A DNA stretch of 10,497 nucleotides from an uncultured bacterium (GCA_938092125.1 CALKMQ010000104.1:1-10497); one strand, 5' to 3'. Positions 1-6,109 are shown, counted from the first letter of the stretch. Notes: a model not told the origin generated them from the sequence alone. Program-made: numbers and translations.

Positions 1-391
1 AACTAGGAAAACTTTGACCATTAATTGTCTCGAACTCGCTAGACCGTGGTTTAGCAAATTGTCCAGCCATTCTACCAACTTTTATTACTGGCAGTTTAGT
101 ACTAGATGTAAGAATAACTGCCATTTGGAGTAATACTCTAAAAGTGTCACGAATATTATCAGCATTAAATTCCGAAAAACTTTCTGCGCAATCTCCACCT
201 TGAAGTAAAATTCCATTTCCCTCACCCACCTGCGAGAGGTTTTTTTTTAAAGCTCGTACTTCGCCGGCAAATACCAGAGGTGGAAAGCTTTTAAGTGTGT
301 TTTCAGTAATTCTTAATTTTTCAGCATCTTTGTACGTAGGGACGTGCTTTGCTTTAAAATTTCTCCAACTGTTTATTTTCCATTGGTTCAT
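1..391 (-). CDS. Class II DAHP synthase, N-terminal part (cut by window edge)
   Basis: 3-Deoxy-D-arabino-heptulosonate-7-phosphate synthase joins phosphoenolpyruvate and erythrose 4-phosphate in the first step of the shikimate pathway, in the cytoplasm. About 130 residues are visible, starting at an ATG; the C-terminal two thirds or more lie outside the window. The sequence carries landmarks of the plant/mycobacterial-type (class II) enzyme: PPLVFAGE near residues 37-44, LLQGGDCAESF at 62-72 with the metal-binding Cys at 68, IRDTFRVLLQM at 80-90 and KVGRMAGQFAKPRS at 104-117 with a PEP-contacting Arg at 107. A GAAGGA Shine-Dalgarno sequence inside the end of the upstream tyrA gene, about 8 bases before the ATG, supports this start. 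Only 2 bases separate it from tyrA, so it is the last gene seen of the aromatic operon. A run of nine A in the coding strand (near 240-248) leaves the frame intact. The family is clear; the symbol varies between genomes (aroF/aroG/aroH), so none is given. Confidence 0.95.
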   Translation of the reverse strand, partial: MNQWKINSWRNFKAKHVPTYKDAEKLRITENTLKSFPPLVFAGEVRALKKNLSQVGEGNGILLQGGDCAESFSEFNADNIRDTFRVLLQMAVILTSSTKLPVIKVGRMAGQFAKPRSSEFETINGQSFPS

Positions 392-393
392 TT

Positions 394-1116
394 TCAAATT
401 CCTTCAGAATCGTTTTTAATTTTTTCAAAAGATTCTTTTAATCTTCGTATTGTGTTTTTTGTATATGGATTGTAGAATTGCAAATCTGAATATAGTTGCC
501 AGCTGTCATTGCAGGTTTGCTCAACAAGGTTCAATAAATCTCTAAATCCTTGAGTATCTAGATTGGTCTTTGAAATTCCAAACTCCTTCAAAGTCCTTCC
601 AAGAAAGTGAGTGATGCCTTGAGTATTAGCTGCAAGCTTATCATGTTCTTCTGGACTCATATCTAATACATTAATATTTTGATCATTGAAGTATTTTTTC
701 CAAAAAGGGTATTGGTTATGACAGTCTCTAGTTTTATGCATCATCATCTTTAACTTCTGGTTGGTTAAAATAGAATCAGGGCCAAACATTGGGTGTGTTG
801 ATATTATTCCAATATTTTTAGGGAGGTACTTTAACATTACTCTTGATGTATGAATTTTTACAGAACAAACATCAATGAGGGTTCTATCATTCTCAATAAT
901 TTTTGATATTTTTTGAATTAATTTTTCAAATTGATGTATTGGAACAGCTACAAAAATAATTTTTTCTTCAAGTACTTTTTCTAAAGTAAGGATATTGACA
1001 TTACTTGTTGATTCTTTTTCTTCGATATCATGAATTCTTAATGAAAAACCTTTTTGAAGAATATTTGCTAATACTTTACCAAATCTTCCATATCCAATTA
1101 TTCCGATAGTATTCAT
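394..1116 (-). CDS. tyrA: Prephenate/arogenate dehydrogenase, TyrA family, no ACT domain
   Basis: NAD(P)-dependent oxidative decarboxylation of prephenate or arogenate, the committed step to tyrosine. At 240 residues this is a minimal enzyme with no fused chorismate mutase and no regulatory ACT domain. An N-terminal Rossmann fold shows GYGRFG at 8-13 and an acidic residue (D30) at the end of the second strand, which suggests NAD preference. HPMFGP at 108-113 is the hallmark of the family. EEHD at 156-159 and TQGITH at 165-170 line the substrate site. The C-terminal half (ITHFLGRTL, then a DTQGF-like stretch and LLNLVEQT) resembles plant arogenate dehydrogenases more than E. coli TyrA, so either substrate is possible. 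The start overlaps the pheA stop codon as ATGA (4 bases), implying translational coupling. Both genes sit downstream of the Phe/Tyr leader attenuator. Confidence 0.93.
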   Translation of the reverse strand: MNTIGIIGYGRFGKVLANILQKGFSLRIHDIEEKESTSNVNILTLEKVLEEKIIFVAVPIHQFEKLIQKISKIIENDRTLIDVCSVKIHTSRVMLKYLPKNIGIISTHPMFGPDSILTNQKLKMMMHKTRDCHNQYPFWKKYFNDQNINVLDMSPEEHDKLAANTQGITHFLGRTLKEFGISKTNLDTQGFRDLLNLVEQTCNDSWQLYSDLQFYNPYTKNTIRRLKESFEKIKNDSEGI

Positions 1117-1685
1117 TTTAAGTCGAGCTTACAAACACCAATAAACAAGGTTAGGTTGTGTTTTAAATCATGTATACTTTCTTCTAATATCTCCAAGCCA
1201 TAAATTTCTGCACATGTTCTGTTTGCTATTACAGCAGCCGTTTTAGGTATTTTTTTTTGGCTTAGGCGACGAGCAGATTCTGCAGTGTCATCCTCTTCAA
1301 TCAATGGCCTAGTCCAAAAGTTTTCACTCAAATAATTTTTACATTGTCTTAATGCTTGCCTATGAGAATGAATTTGGGTTATATCTCCAATTTTTGTACC
1401 ACTTAAACCTAACAGATTTTGTTCGATTGGAATATGGAACATTTCAATTATTTTAGCTTTATGAAGTGCAAGAGCCTCTACGCTTTCAATAACAACACCT
1501 CCTTGTGCATTCTCCATTGCGAAAATGCCAAAATCTGTTTTTGAATTTTCGATGCTACTTAAAACTGAATCAGATGATATAAGATAATCAATTTCATAAT
1601 CAGCGATGCCATGATTTGAAGCGAATTTCACTGCTGCCTCTTCAGAAAAACTCCCTTTTGCTCCTTGTATACCTATTTTTTTCAT
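1113..1685 (-). CDS. pheA: Prephenate dehydratase, catalytic domain only
   Basis: Converts prephenate to phenylpyruvate, the committed step to phenylalanine. The 190 residues cover just the periplasmic-binding-like catalytic fold. Visible motifs are GAKGSFSEEAA at 8-18, FAMENAQGG at 55-63 (the usual PIENS-G segment), HSHRQAL-QC at 106-115, DDTAESA at 132-138 and AAVIANRTCAEIYGL at 150-164. The usual catalytic Thr-Arg-Phe appears as NLTLF at 177-181: the Thr is kept, the Arg is Leu. Family members usually run to about 280 residues with a C-terminal ACT domain that senses Phe; that domain is absent here and the gene ends in a clean TGA overlapping tyrA. No Shine-Dalgarno sequence is visible before the ATG. 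Its transcription has to pass the terminator at 1749-1718, so attenuation may replace allosteric feedback. Identity is firm; activity with TLF in place of TRF is untested. Confidence 0.93.
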   Translation of the reverse strand: MKKIGIQGAKGSFSEEAAVKFASNHGIADYEIDYLISSDSVLSSIENSKTDFGIFAMENAQGGVVIESVEALALHKAKIIEMFHIPIEQNLLGLSGTKIGDITQIHSHRQALRQCKNYLSENFWTRPLIEEDDTAESARRLSQKKIPKTAAVIANRTCAEIYGLEILEESIHDLKHNLTLFIGVCKLDLK

Positions 1686-1717
1686 ATTATTGTATTTAAT
1701 TGTTTGTAATGATTTAT

Positions 1718-1749
1718 AAAAAAAAACCTCGAAAATTTTCGAGGTTTTT
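1718..1749 (-). terminator. Intrinsic terminator of the phe/tyr attenuator
   Basis: Bases 1722-1749 form a perfect 28-base palindrome (core CCTCGAAAATTTTCGAGG with flanking A and T runs). On the minus strand it is followed directly by nine T (plus-strand A run 1718-1726). This is a textbook Rho-independent terminator pointing into pheA, 33 bases before its start codon. It ends the chorismate mutase transcript unless antitermination occurs. On the plus strand the T tail is only five bases, so the minus orientation is the functional one. Confidence 0.9.
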
Positions 1750-1778
1750 AAAATTAATTTATAACTTGTTAAGAAAAA

Positions 1779-1847
1779 TCAATAAACCTCTTGGGGTCTA
1801 AAAAAATATTTGAAATAGTAACTATATTTTAAGAATGGTCTATTCAT
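1779..1847 (-). CDS. Phe/Tyr-rich leader peptide of the aromatic attenuator
   Basis: A 22-codon reading frame, ATG to TGA, lies between the chorismate mutase and pheA genes. It begins MNRPFLKYSYYFKYFF and ends RPQEVY. Nine of its 22 residues are aromatic (five Tyr, four Phe), with a dense cluster YSYYFKYFF at residues 8-16. There is no Trp. This bias is the signature of a leader peptide whose translation senses charged tRNA-Phe and tRNA-Tyr, matching the pheA and tyrA genes downstream. AAGG lies only one base before the ATG, too close for a normal Shine-Dalgarno, so initiation may be weak or SD-independent; an in-frame stop just upstream leaves no other ATG start. It probably has no function as a protein. 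Local AT richness favours Phe, Tyr and Lys codons by chance, but the coupling to the alternative RNA hairpins makes chance unlikely. Confidence 0.8.
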   Translation of the reverse strand: MNRPFLKYSYYFKYFFRPQEVY

Positions 1848-1882
1848 ACCTTAAATTTTAATAATATAATTAAGATTAACCA

Positions 1883-2161
1883 CTATTTTTTTAATTTTTG
1901 GATATCTTTTGAAATTAAAAAAATTGTTTTAAGTAATTTTTCAGCGTGCTCAGGTCTAATTTTATTTTTATAGTCGTTTGATATCCGTTTAATTATAGCT
2001 TTTTCTCTTGAGCCGTCATTAATGGGGATTTTATTGGCAGATTTTGATTCTCCAATCTTTTTTGATATATCAAATCTTTTAGCAAGTAATTCAAAAATTT
2101 GATTATCTATGTCATCAATTAAATTTCTTAGTCTGATGATGTGATCTATTCGTTCATTCAT
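1883..2161 (-). CDS. Monofunctional chorismate mutase, AroQ class
   Basis: Rearranges chorismate to prephenate, feeding both the pheA and tyrA products encoded downstream. At 92 residues it matches a single AroQ-type all-helical domain. The known active-site positions of the E. coli enzyme are recognisable: Arg12, Arg29, Lys40, Asp49, and Arg52-Glu53 in the SRE motif (equivalent to R11, R28, K39, D48, R51, E52). The C-terminal helix is Lys-rich. There is no fusion to dehydratase, dehydrogenase or DAHP synthase. The ATG lacks a strong Shine-Dalgarno sequence. It is the first gene of the minus-strand aromatic operon, with the divergent control region upstream and the leader peptide 35 bases downstream. 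It lies before the attenuator, so its own expression should not depend on it. The symbol aroQ is avoided because it is also used for type II dehydroquinase. Confidence 0.92.
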   Translation of the reverse strand: MNERIDHIIRLRNLIDDIDNQIFELLAKRFDISKKIGESKSANKIPINDGSREKAIIKRISNDYKNKIRPEHAEKLLKTIFLISKDIQKLKK

Positions 2162-2174
2162 AATGTTAAATTAG

Positions 2175-2191
2175 TTATCTTATTAAGATAA
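2175..2191. repeat. 17-bp palindrome upstream of chorismate mutase, possible operator
   Basis: TTATCTTATTAAGATAA is a perfect palindrome with 8-base arms around one central T. It lies 13 bases upstream of the chorismate mutase ATG (minus strand). Its size and symmetry fit a dimeric regulator site or a small 5'-UTR hairpin. All-but-two AT composition makes chance occurrence more likely, so the regulatory reading is tentative. Confidence 0.4.
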
Positions 2192-2198
2192 AATCTAC

Positions 2199-2243
2199 TT
2201 ATTCAAAAAATAGCATAATTAATAATAATTATTTTTTGAATAA
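2199..2243. repeat. 14-bp-arm inverted repeat between divergent genes
   Basis: TTATTCAAAAAATA (2199-2212) and its exact reverse complement TATTTTTTGAATAA (2230-2243) flank a 17-base AT-rich spacer. It sits between the divergent chorismate mutase gene and the TPP riboswitch, where a terminator would have no gene to end. Each arm reads outwards as TTTTTTGAAT, containing a -35-like TTGAAT, so it may be a shared operator or paired promoter elements. The plus-side TTGAAT is only 12 bases from the -10 box, short for a standard promoter. Confidence 0.45.
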
Positions 2244-2253
2244 ATACTTAGGT

Positions 2254-2259
2254 TATAAT
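2254..2259 (+). promoter_or_regulatory. -10 box for the TPP riboswitch/TonB receptor transcript
   Basis: A perfect TATAAT lies about 12 bases before the riboswitch aptamer begins, placing a transcript start near 2266 and leaving almost no extra leader. No good -35 hexamer is found at 17-base spacing (ATTTTT at 2231-2236). The position relative to the aptamer is the main support. Confidence 0.5.
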
Positions 2260-2270
2260 TAGTTTTAGGC

Positions 2271-2353
2271 ATCTCTAGGGGTGTTGTATTGTTGTACAAC
2301 TGAAATTAAACCCTTAAAACTTGATCTGGATAATACCAGCGGAAGGAACGAGG
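2271..2353 (+). promoter_or_regulatory. TPP (thiamine pyrophosphate) riboswitch, THI element
   Basis: The conserved core of the THI box is plain: AGGGGTG at 2277-2283, CTGAAAT at 2300-2306, ACCCTT at 2310-2315, and TTGATCTGGATAATACCAGC at 2321-2340 followed by GGAAGGAA. Expected helices form: P2 (2277-2282 with 2310-2315), P3 (GTTGTA 2283-2288 with TACAAC 2295-2300), P5 (CTGG 2326-2329 with CCAG 2336-2339), a short P4 (2320-2322 with 2343-2345) and P1 (2272-2275 with 2350-2353). Binding of TPP normally lowers expression of the downstream gene. No terminator follows, and the Shine-Dalgarno sequence lies within the 3' part of the aptamer, so control is probably at translation initiation. This makes the receptor gene part of the thiamine regulon. 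Confidence 0.95.
2341..2347 (+). promoter_or_regulatory. Shine-Dalgarno sequence embedded in the TPP riboswitch
   Basis: GGAAGGA lies 8 bases before the CTG at 2356, the usual spacing for initiation. The same bases belong to the conserved 3' strand of P4 and the P4-P1 junction of the aptamer, so TPP-bound folding would hide the ribosome site directly. This spacing is the main reason for choosing the CTG start. Confidence 0.55.
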
Positions 2354-2355
2354 CT

Positions 2356-4695
2356 CTGCGCATTCTTTTTTTAATTTTTATTCTTTCTCAATCAATAACA
2401 GCTAATTCAATTCCTATTTTTGGAATTGTTAAAGATAGTTTACTCAATCAAACATTGGGGGGGGTAAACGTAATATCAGGTAGTAATGGCACTAGTACTG
2501 ATAAACAAGGAGAATTTATTATTGATGCTGAAACAGAGTATCTAACCATTAGTCATATTGGGTTTAAAACAGTGAAAATCCTTGCTAAGGATACTATTTT
2601 TGTCAATTTAGTTCGAGATATCATTTCATCGGATGAAATAGTTATTGTTTCTTCATTATCGGAACAATCACTTTTTAATTCTTCTTCAAGCATTGCCGTA
2701 ATAGGTCAAAATGGTTTAAAAAATCATAATTTTGATCATTTCCAAGATGTAATAAATCATATACCAAATTTAAATTTTGCTGGCGGTACAAGTAGGCCTA
2801 GATATTTTCAAATAAGAGGTATTGGCGAAAGAAGTCAGTTTTTTGGTGAAGGTTCGCCGAACCATTCTGTTAGTTATGAACTTGATGGTATCGATTTAAG
2901 TGGTATTGGAACGATTGGTGGTACTATTGATGTAAATAATATAGAAGTTGCAAGAGGCCCTCAGTCGACAGTTTTTGGGAATAATGCAATAGCAGGAGCG
3001 ATTAATATATCTTCTCATGAGCCTGAAAGAAAAAATTTAATCAAGGTCAACTACAAGACTGGTAATGATAATTACAAATTTACAGGCATTACTGCAAACC
3101 TCAAAGCCTTAGGAAATTCATACTTTAGATTTAATTTTTACAAAAATTATCAAGATGGCTTCAGGAAAAATAAATTTTTAGGAGTTAACAATACTAATAA
3201 AAAAGATGAAACGTTTTTTAGGTTTAAAATAAATTTTTCATTCAATGAAAATATCCTGCTTAAAAATACATTTTTATTATCAGAAATGGATAATGGATAT
3301 GATGCTTGGGCACCGGATAATAACAAACAATTTTTCACGTATTCAGATCAACCTGGAAGAGATTATCAAAATACTAAAGCGATAGCATCAAAATTGATAA
3401 TGAAAAATAAAAACTTTAATACGCTTTTAAGATACTCTCATTCTTCATCTGATATAATTTATAGTTATGATAGTGATTGGGGTAACAATGCTTTCTGGGA
3501 AGATTCAAGTACTTATAATTTTGATTCTTACTACTATGGTTATTATGCGCCTTATCAATATTTTGATAAAACCACTAGGATAAAAAACAATACAAACTCT
3601 GAGGTTCGTTATTACGATAAAAAATTTTCAATTGGTGCATACTTTAAAAAATTAGAAGAAAAAGATGATGCAGAAGGTTATTTATTCGGTGGCGAAGGAA
3701 ACGTTGCTAGAGCCAGCAGTGATTACAACATCAATATCAAAGCCGTTTATGTTCATTTAAATTCTGATTTGAATGAAAAAATTAACTTATCTAATAGCCT
3801 AAGGTACGAAATAAATGAAGTTAATTACATTGGGCAATCATTTGGATATTCCAATGACACAATACCAACTGTTCTCTCAAATAAAGAATTCAATCTAAAT
3901 GGTTTTAAAAGTAGTGTAGCCTACAATATAAGTTCAAATTTTAAACTTTTTGCTCATGCTTCGTATGGTTACAAAACAGGTGGTGTAAATCAACAACCAT
4001 ATGTTTCATCTCAAAACCGAATCTATAATCCAGAGTATTTAAGTAATTTTGAAATAAGCTTAAAACATAACACAGATAAAATTTTCACAAATATTTCTTA
4101 TTTCTATAGTAATAGAATAAATCAGCAAATTTCTATATCTGCTCAGCAAAATATAAACGACCCAAATAGTTTTTATTATTTTACAACTAATAGTAAAAAT
4201 GGAGGTTTTTCAAGGGGTATTGAATTTGATTTGAATGCGCGCATAGCTAAAAAACTATTTTTGAAAACTTCTTTTGCATATCTAGATACTTGGACAAGCA
4301 AATTTTCTTACATCATTAATAATAATGATGTTCAATATGGAGGCGCTCGCCAGGCAGCTATGGCACCTAAAATAACTGCGTCAGCATCAATTATTTACAA
4401 TTACAAGTCGATGTCTTTCACATTAAATCAAAGTCACAAGGGTGAATATTATTTCTCTGATAGCCACAACTTTAAATCAGAAGATTATGCTTTGACAAAC
4501 ATTTCTATTAGTAAAATTTTAGACAGCTTTAAAATTAGTGTTTGGACAAAAAATATTTTTGATCAAAAATATGCTGTAAGAGGATTCTATTTTGGTCTAA
4601 TCCCGCCAAATTATGAAGACCAGCTATGGGTTAGTTATGGTGAACCAGCACAATACGGTATCTCGCTTGATTATAATTTTAATGATTCTTTTTAA
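2356..4695 (+). CDS. TonB-dependent outer-membrane receptor, probable thiamine or precursor importer
   Basis: A TonB-gated outer-membrane channel of about 779 residues. From the proposed CTG start it reads MRILFLIFILSQSITANS, a short plausible signal peptide. Then come a carboxypeptidase-regulatory-like beta-sandwich (about residues 19-85, IFGIVKDS to FVNL), a TonB-box-like DEIVIVSS, a plug domain (about 95-225, containing IRGIGERSQFFGEG, YELDGIDLSG and VARGPQSTVFGNNAIAGAIN) and a long Tyr/Phe/Asn-rich 22-strand-type barrel ending in Phe. The TPP riboswitch just upstream shows thiamine-status control; thiamine-regulated receptors of this kind (Omr1) are known in Bacteroidetes. Substrate assignment is inferred from regulation alone. 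No ATG occurs in frame before the barrel; GTG 2281 lies within the riboswitch and TTG 2455 would remove the signal peptide. No inner-membrane thiamine transporter is adjacent. Confidence 0.9.
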   Translation: MRILFLIFILSQSITANSIPIFGIVKDSLLNQTLGGVNVISGSNGTSTDKQGEFIIDAETEYLTISHIGFKTVKILAKDTIFVNLVRDIISSDEIVIVSSLSEQSLFNSSSSIAVIGQNGLKNHNFDHFQDVINHIPNLNFAGGTSRPRYFQIRGIGERSQFFGEGSPNHSVSYELDGIDLSGIGTIGGTIDVNNIEVARGPQSTVFGNNAIAGAINISSHEPERKNLIKVNYKTGNDNYKFTGITANLKALGNSYFRFNFYKNYQDGFRKNKFLGVNNTNKKDETFFRFKINFSFNENILLKNTFLLSEMDNGYDAWAPDNNKQFFTYSDQPGRDYQNTKAIASKLIMKNKNFNTLLRYSHSSSDIIYSYDSDWGNNAFWEDSSTYNFDSYYYGYYAPYQYFDKTTRIKNNTNSEVRYYDKKFSIGAYFKKLEEKDDAEGYLFGGEGNVARASSDYNINIKAVYVHLNSDLNEKINLSNSLRYEINEVNYIGQSFGYSNDTIPTVLSNKEFNLNGFKSSVAYNISSNFKLFAHASYGYKTGGVNQQPYVSSQNRIYNPEYLSNFEISLKHNTDKIFTNISYFYSNRINQQISISAQQNINDPNSFYYFTTNSKNGGFSRGIEFDLNARIAKKLFLKTSFAYLDTWTSKFSYIINNNDVQYGGARQAAMAPKITASASIIYNYKSMSFTLNQSHKGEYYFSDSHNFKSEDYALTNISISKILDSFKISVWTKNIFDQKYAVRGFYFGLIPPNYEDQLWVSYGEPAQYGISLDYNFNDSF

Positions 4696-4730
4696 TAATT
4701 GAAAAAAATATTCTGTAATTAGTCTACTTA

Positions 4731-4739
4731 TGGTATTAT
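4731..4739 (+). promoter_or_regulatory. Candidate extended -10 promoter of the ffh operon
   Basis: TGGTATTAT is a TGn-extended -10 element 33 bases upstream of the ffh start, inside the 76-base gap after the receptor gene. A TTGAAA at 4699-4704 is too distant to serve as a normal -35. No terminator for the receptor gene was seen in this gap, so some read-through from upstream is possible. Confidence 0.45.
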
Positions 4740-4771
4740 CTGTTTAATAATCAAGGGGAAATGTTGCACAA

Positions 4772-6097
4772 ATGTTTGATGGAATAAGTAAAAGATTTGA
4801 TACTATTTTTAGAAACCTTAGAGGTCTGGGAAAAATTACAGATCAAAATATCGATCACATTTCTAGGGAAATTAGAAAAGCATTGCTAGAAGCTGATGTC
4901 AATTTTTTGGTTGCAAAAGAATTTGTAAACAATGTAAAAATTTCAGCACAAGGCACAAAAGTCCTTAAATCCATCAAGCCTGGCGAACAATTCATAAATA
5001 TCATTCATAAAGAAATGATAAAAACATTAGGCGAAGATTCATCTAGTATTGATTTGTCGTCTAAACTTAATTCAATAATGCTAATTGGTACCCAAGGAAG
5101 CGGAAAAACTACTACAGCTTCTAAATTAGCATTTAAGTTTAAGAATCAAGAAAAGAAGGTCTTACTAGTAGCCGCAGATACTTATCGTCCTGGTGCTTCC
5201 AATCAGTTAAAAACATTGGGTCAACAAATTAATGTAGATGTGTACCATGACGATTCAAACGACCCACTTTTGATTTGTAAGAACGCACTTGAGAAAGCAA
5301 GGACTAAGAACTTTGATATTATAATCTATGATACTGCAGGCAGATTAAATGTTGATAGTGAGATGATGATTGAAGTACAAAGTTTAAAAGAGTTGTTGTC
5401 GCCAAAAGAAATTTTTTATGTGGCTGATAGTATGACTGGACAAGATATGATTTCTTCGGTAAAAACGTTTGACGAAGCCATCCAACTCACAGGTGCAATA
5501 ATGACAAAGATGGATGGTGATTCTAGAGGCGGTGCAGCAATGTCTTTAAGGAGCGTAACAGGTGTTCCTATAAGATTTATTGGCGTATCAGAAAAATATG
5601 ATGGTTTAGAAGACTTTAATGCTAAACAAATTGCGGATCGAATTCTTGGTTTCGGTGATGTTATTTCATTAGTAGAAAGAGTGGAGAAAATTGTAAAAGA
5701 TGAAGACGTAAAAAACTTGGAAAAGAAAATATCTAATAATTCGTTTGACTTTAATGATTTTCGAGCACAAATACATCAAATGAAGAAAATGGGCTCAATG
5801 ACTGAATTAATTGGTATGATTCCTGGAATTAGTCGTAAATTTAAAGGCTTAAGTGTTGATGAAAATCAACTTGTTTGGACAGAGGCAATAATTAACTCAA
5901 TGACTCCAGATGAAAGAACTAAGCCTGAAATAATAAACACTAGTAGAAAAAAAAGAATTGCACTTGGTAGTGGTAGAAATGTTTTTGAAATCAACTCATT
6001 ACTCAAAAAGTTTTTAGAAATGAAAAAGATGATGAAAAAAATGAATTCTAATCAGACTAAATTTTCTACAAAGAAACTATTAAAGAGTTTTAGATAA
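4772..6097 (+). CDS. ffh: Signal recognition particle protein Ffh (SRP54)
   Basis: GTPase of the signal recognition particle. With 4.5S RNA it binds signal sequences of nascent membrane and secreted proteins and delivers ribosomes to FtsY. At 441 residues it is full length. The N domain opens MFDGISKRFDTIFRNLRG, and the ALLEADV motif is at about 37-43. The G domain shows the P-loop GTQGSGKTTT at 106-115, DTYRPGASNQL, DTAGR at 187-191 and TKMDGDSRGGA at 245-255. The Met-rich M domain (about 325-441) has a MKKMGSM-MIPG finger-loop segment and the RNA-binding RIALGSGR region followed by EMKKMMKKM. The ATG matches the family start; AAGGGG lies 13 bases upstream, a long spacing. First gene of the ffh-rpsP-khpA-rimM-trmD-rplS operon. 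Confidence 0.97.
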   Translation: MFDGISKRFDTIFRNLRGLGKITDQNIDHISREIRKALLEADVNFLVAKEFVNNVKISAQGTKVLKSIKPGEQFINIIHKEMIKTLGEDSSSIDLSSKLNSIMLIGTQGSGKTTTASKLAFKFKNQEKKVLLVAADTYRPGASNQLKTLGQQINVDVYHDDSNDPLLICKNALEKARTKNFDIIIYDTAGRLNVDSEMMIEVQSLKELLSPKEIFYVADSMTGQDMISSVKTFDEAIQLTGAIMTKMDGDSRGGAAMSLRSVTGVPIRFIGVSEKYDGLEDFNAKQIADRILGFGDVISLVERVEKIVKDEDVKNLEKKISNNSFDFNDFRAQIHQMKKMGSMTELIGMIPGISRKFKGLSVDENQLVWTEAIINSMTPDERTKPEIINTSRKKRIALGSGRNVFEINSLLKKFLEMKKMMKKMNSNQTKFSTKKLLKSFR

Positions 6098-6103
6098 AAG
6101 GAG
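6097..6103 (+). promoter_or_regulatory. Strong Shine-Dalgarno sequence fixing the TTG start of rpsP
   Basis: AAAGGAG ends 6 bases before TTG 6110 and overlaps the last base of the ffh stop codon. The strong site explains use of a TTG start and implies coupled ffh-rpsP translation. Confidence 0.75.
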
Positions 6104-6109
6104 ATTAAA

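Larger units (their letters stand above)
1718..1847 (-). promoter_or_regulatory. Ribosome-mediated transcription attenuator controlling pheA-tyrA-DAHP synthase
   Basis: Minus-strand RNA from 1847 to 1718 has all parts of a classical amino acid attenuator. Control codons (Tyr and Phe) lie in a short leader gene. Segment 1 (UAGACC, 1800-1795) can pair with segment 2 (GGUUUA, 1788-1783; six pairs including one G-U) as a pause hairpin. Segment 2, read as GAGGUUU (1790-1784), is also complementary over seven bases to AAACCUC (1747-1741), the left arm of the terminator, giving an antiterminator. Segments 3 and 4 form the terminator. Segment 2 sits in the last codons before the leader stop, so a ribosome finishing the leader would cover it and allow termination, while one stalled at Tyr/Phe codons would free it. 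The pairings are read directly from the sequence; the mechanism is inferred from known trp, his and phe leaders. Confidence 0.8.

Noticed and set aside
1686..1882. T-box riboswitch before pheA
   Set aside because: No AGGGTGGnACCGCG-type T-box sequence or stem I features; the Phe/Tyr-rich leader frame explains the terminator better.
2281..2355. N-terminal extension of the TonB receptor from GTG 2281
   Set aside because: These bases are the P2 to P1 part of a TPP riboswitch. The encoded residues match no family and would bury the signal peptide.
3150..3338. Minus-strand frame inside the TonB receptor gene
   Set aside because: It lies fully within a well-supported barrel-coding region and has no recognisable features.
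4761..4787. Eight-codon frame (MLHKCLME) overlapping the ffh start, close to AAGGGGAA
   Set aside because: Too short, out of frame with ffh and without codon bias; ffh ATG 4772 matches the family N terminus.
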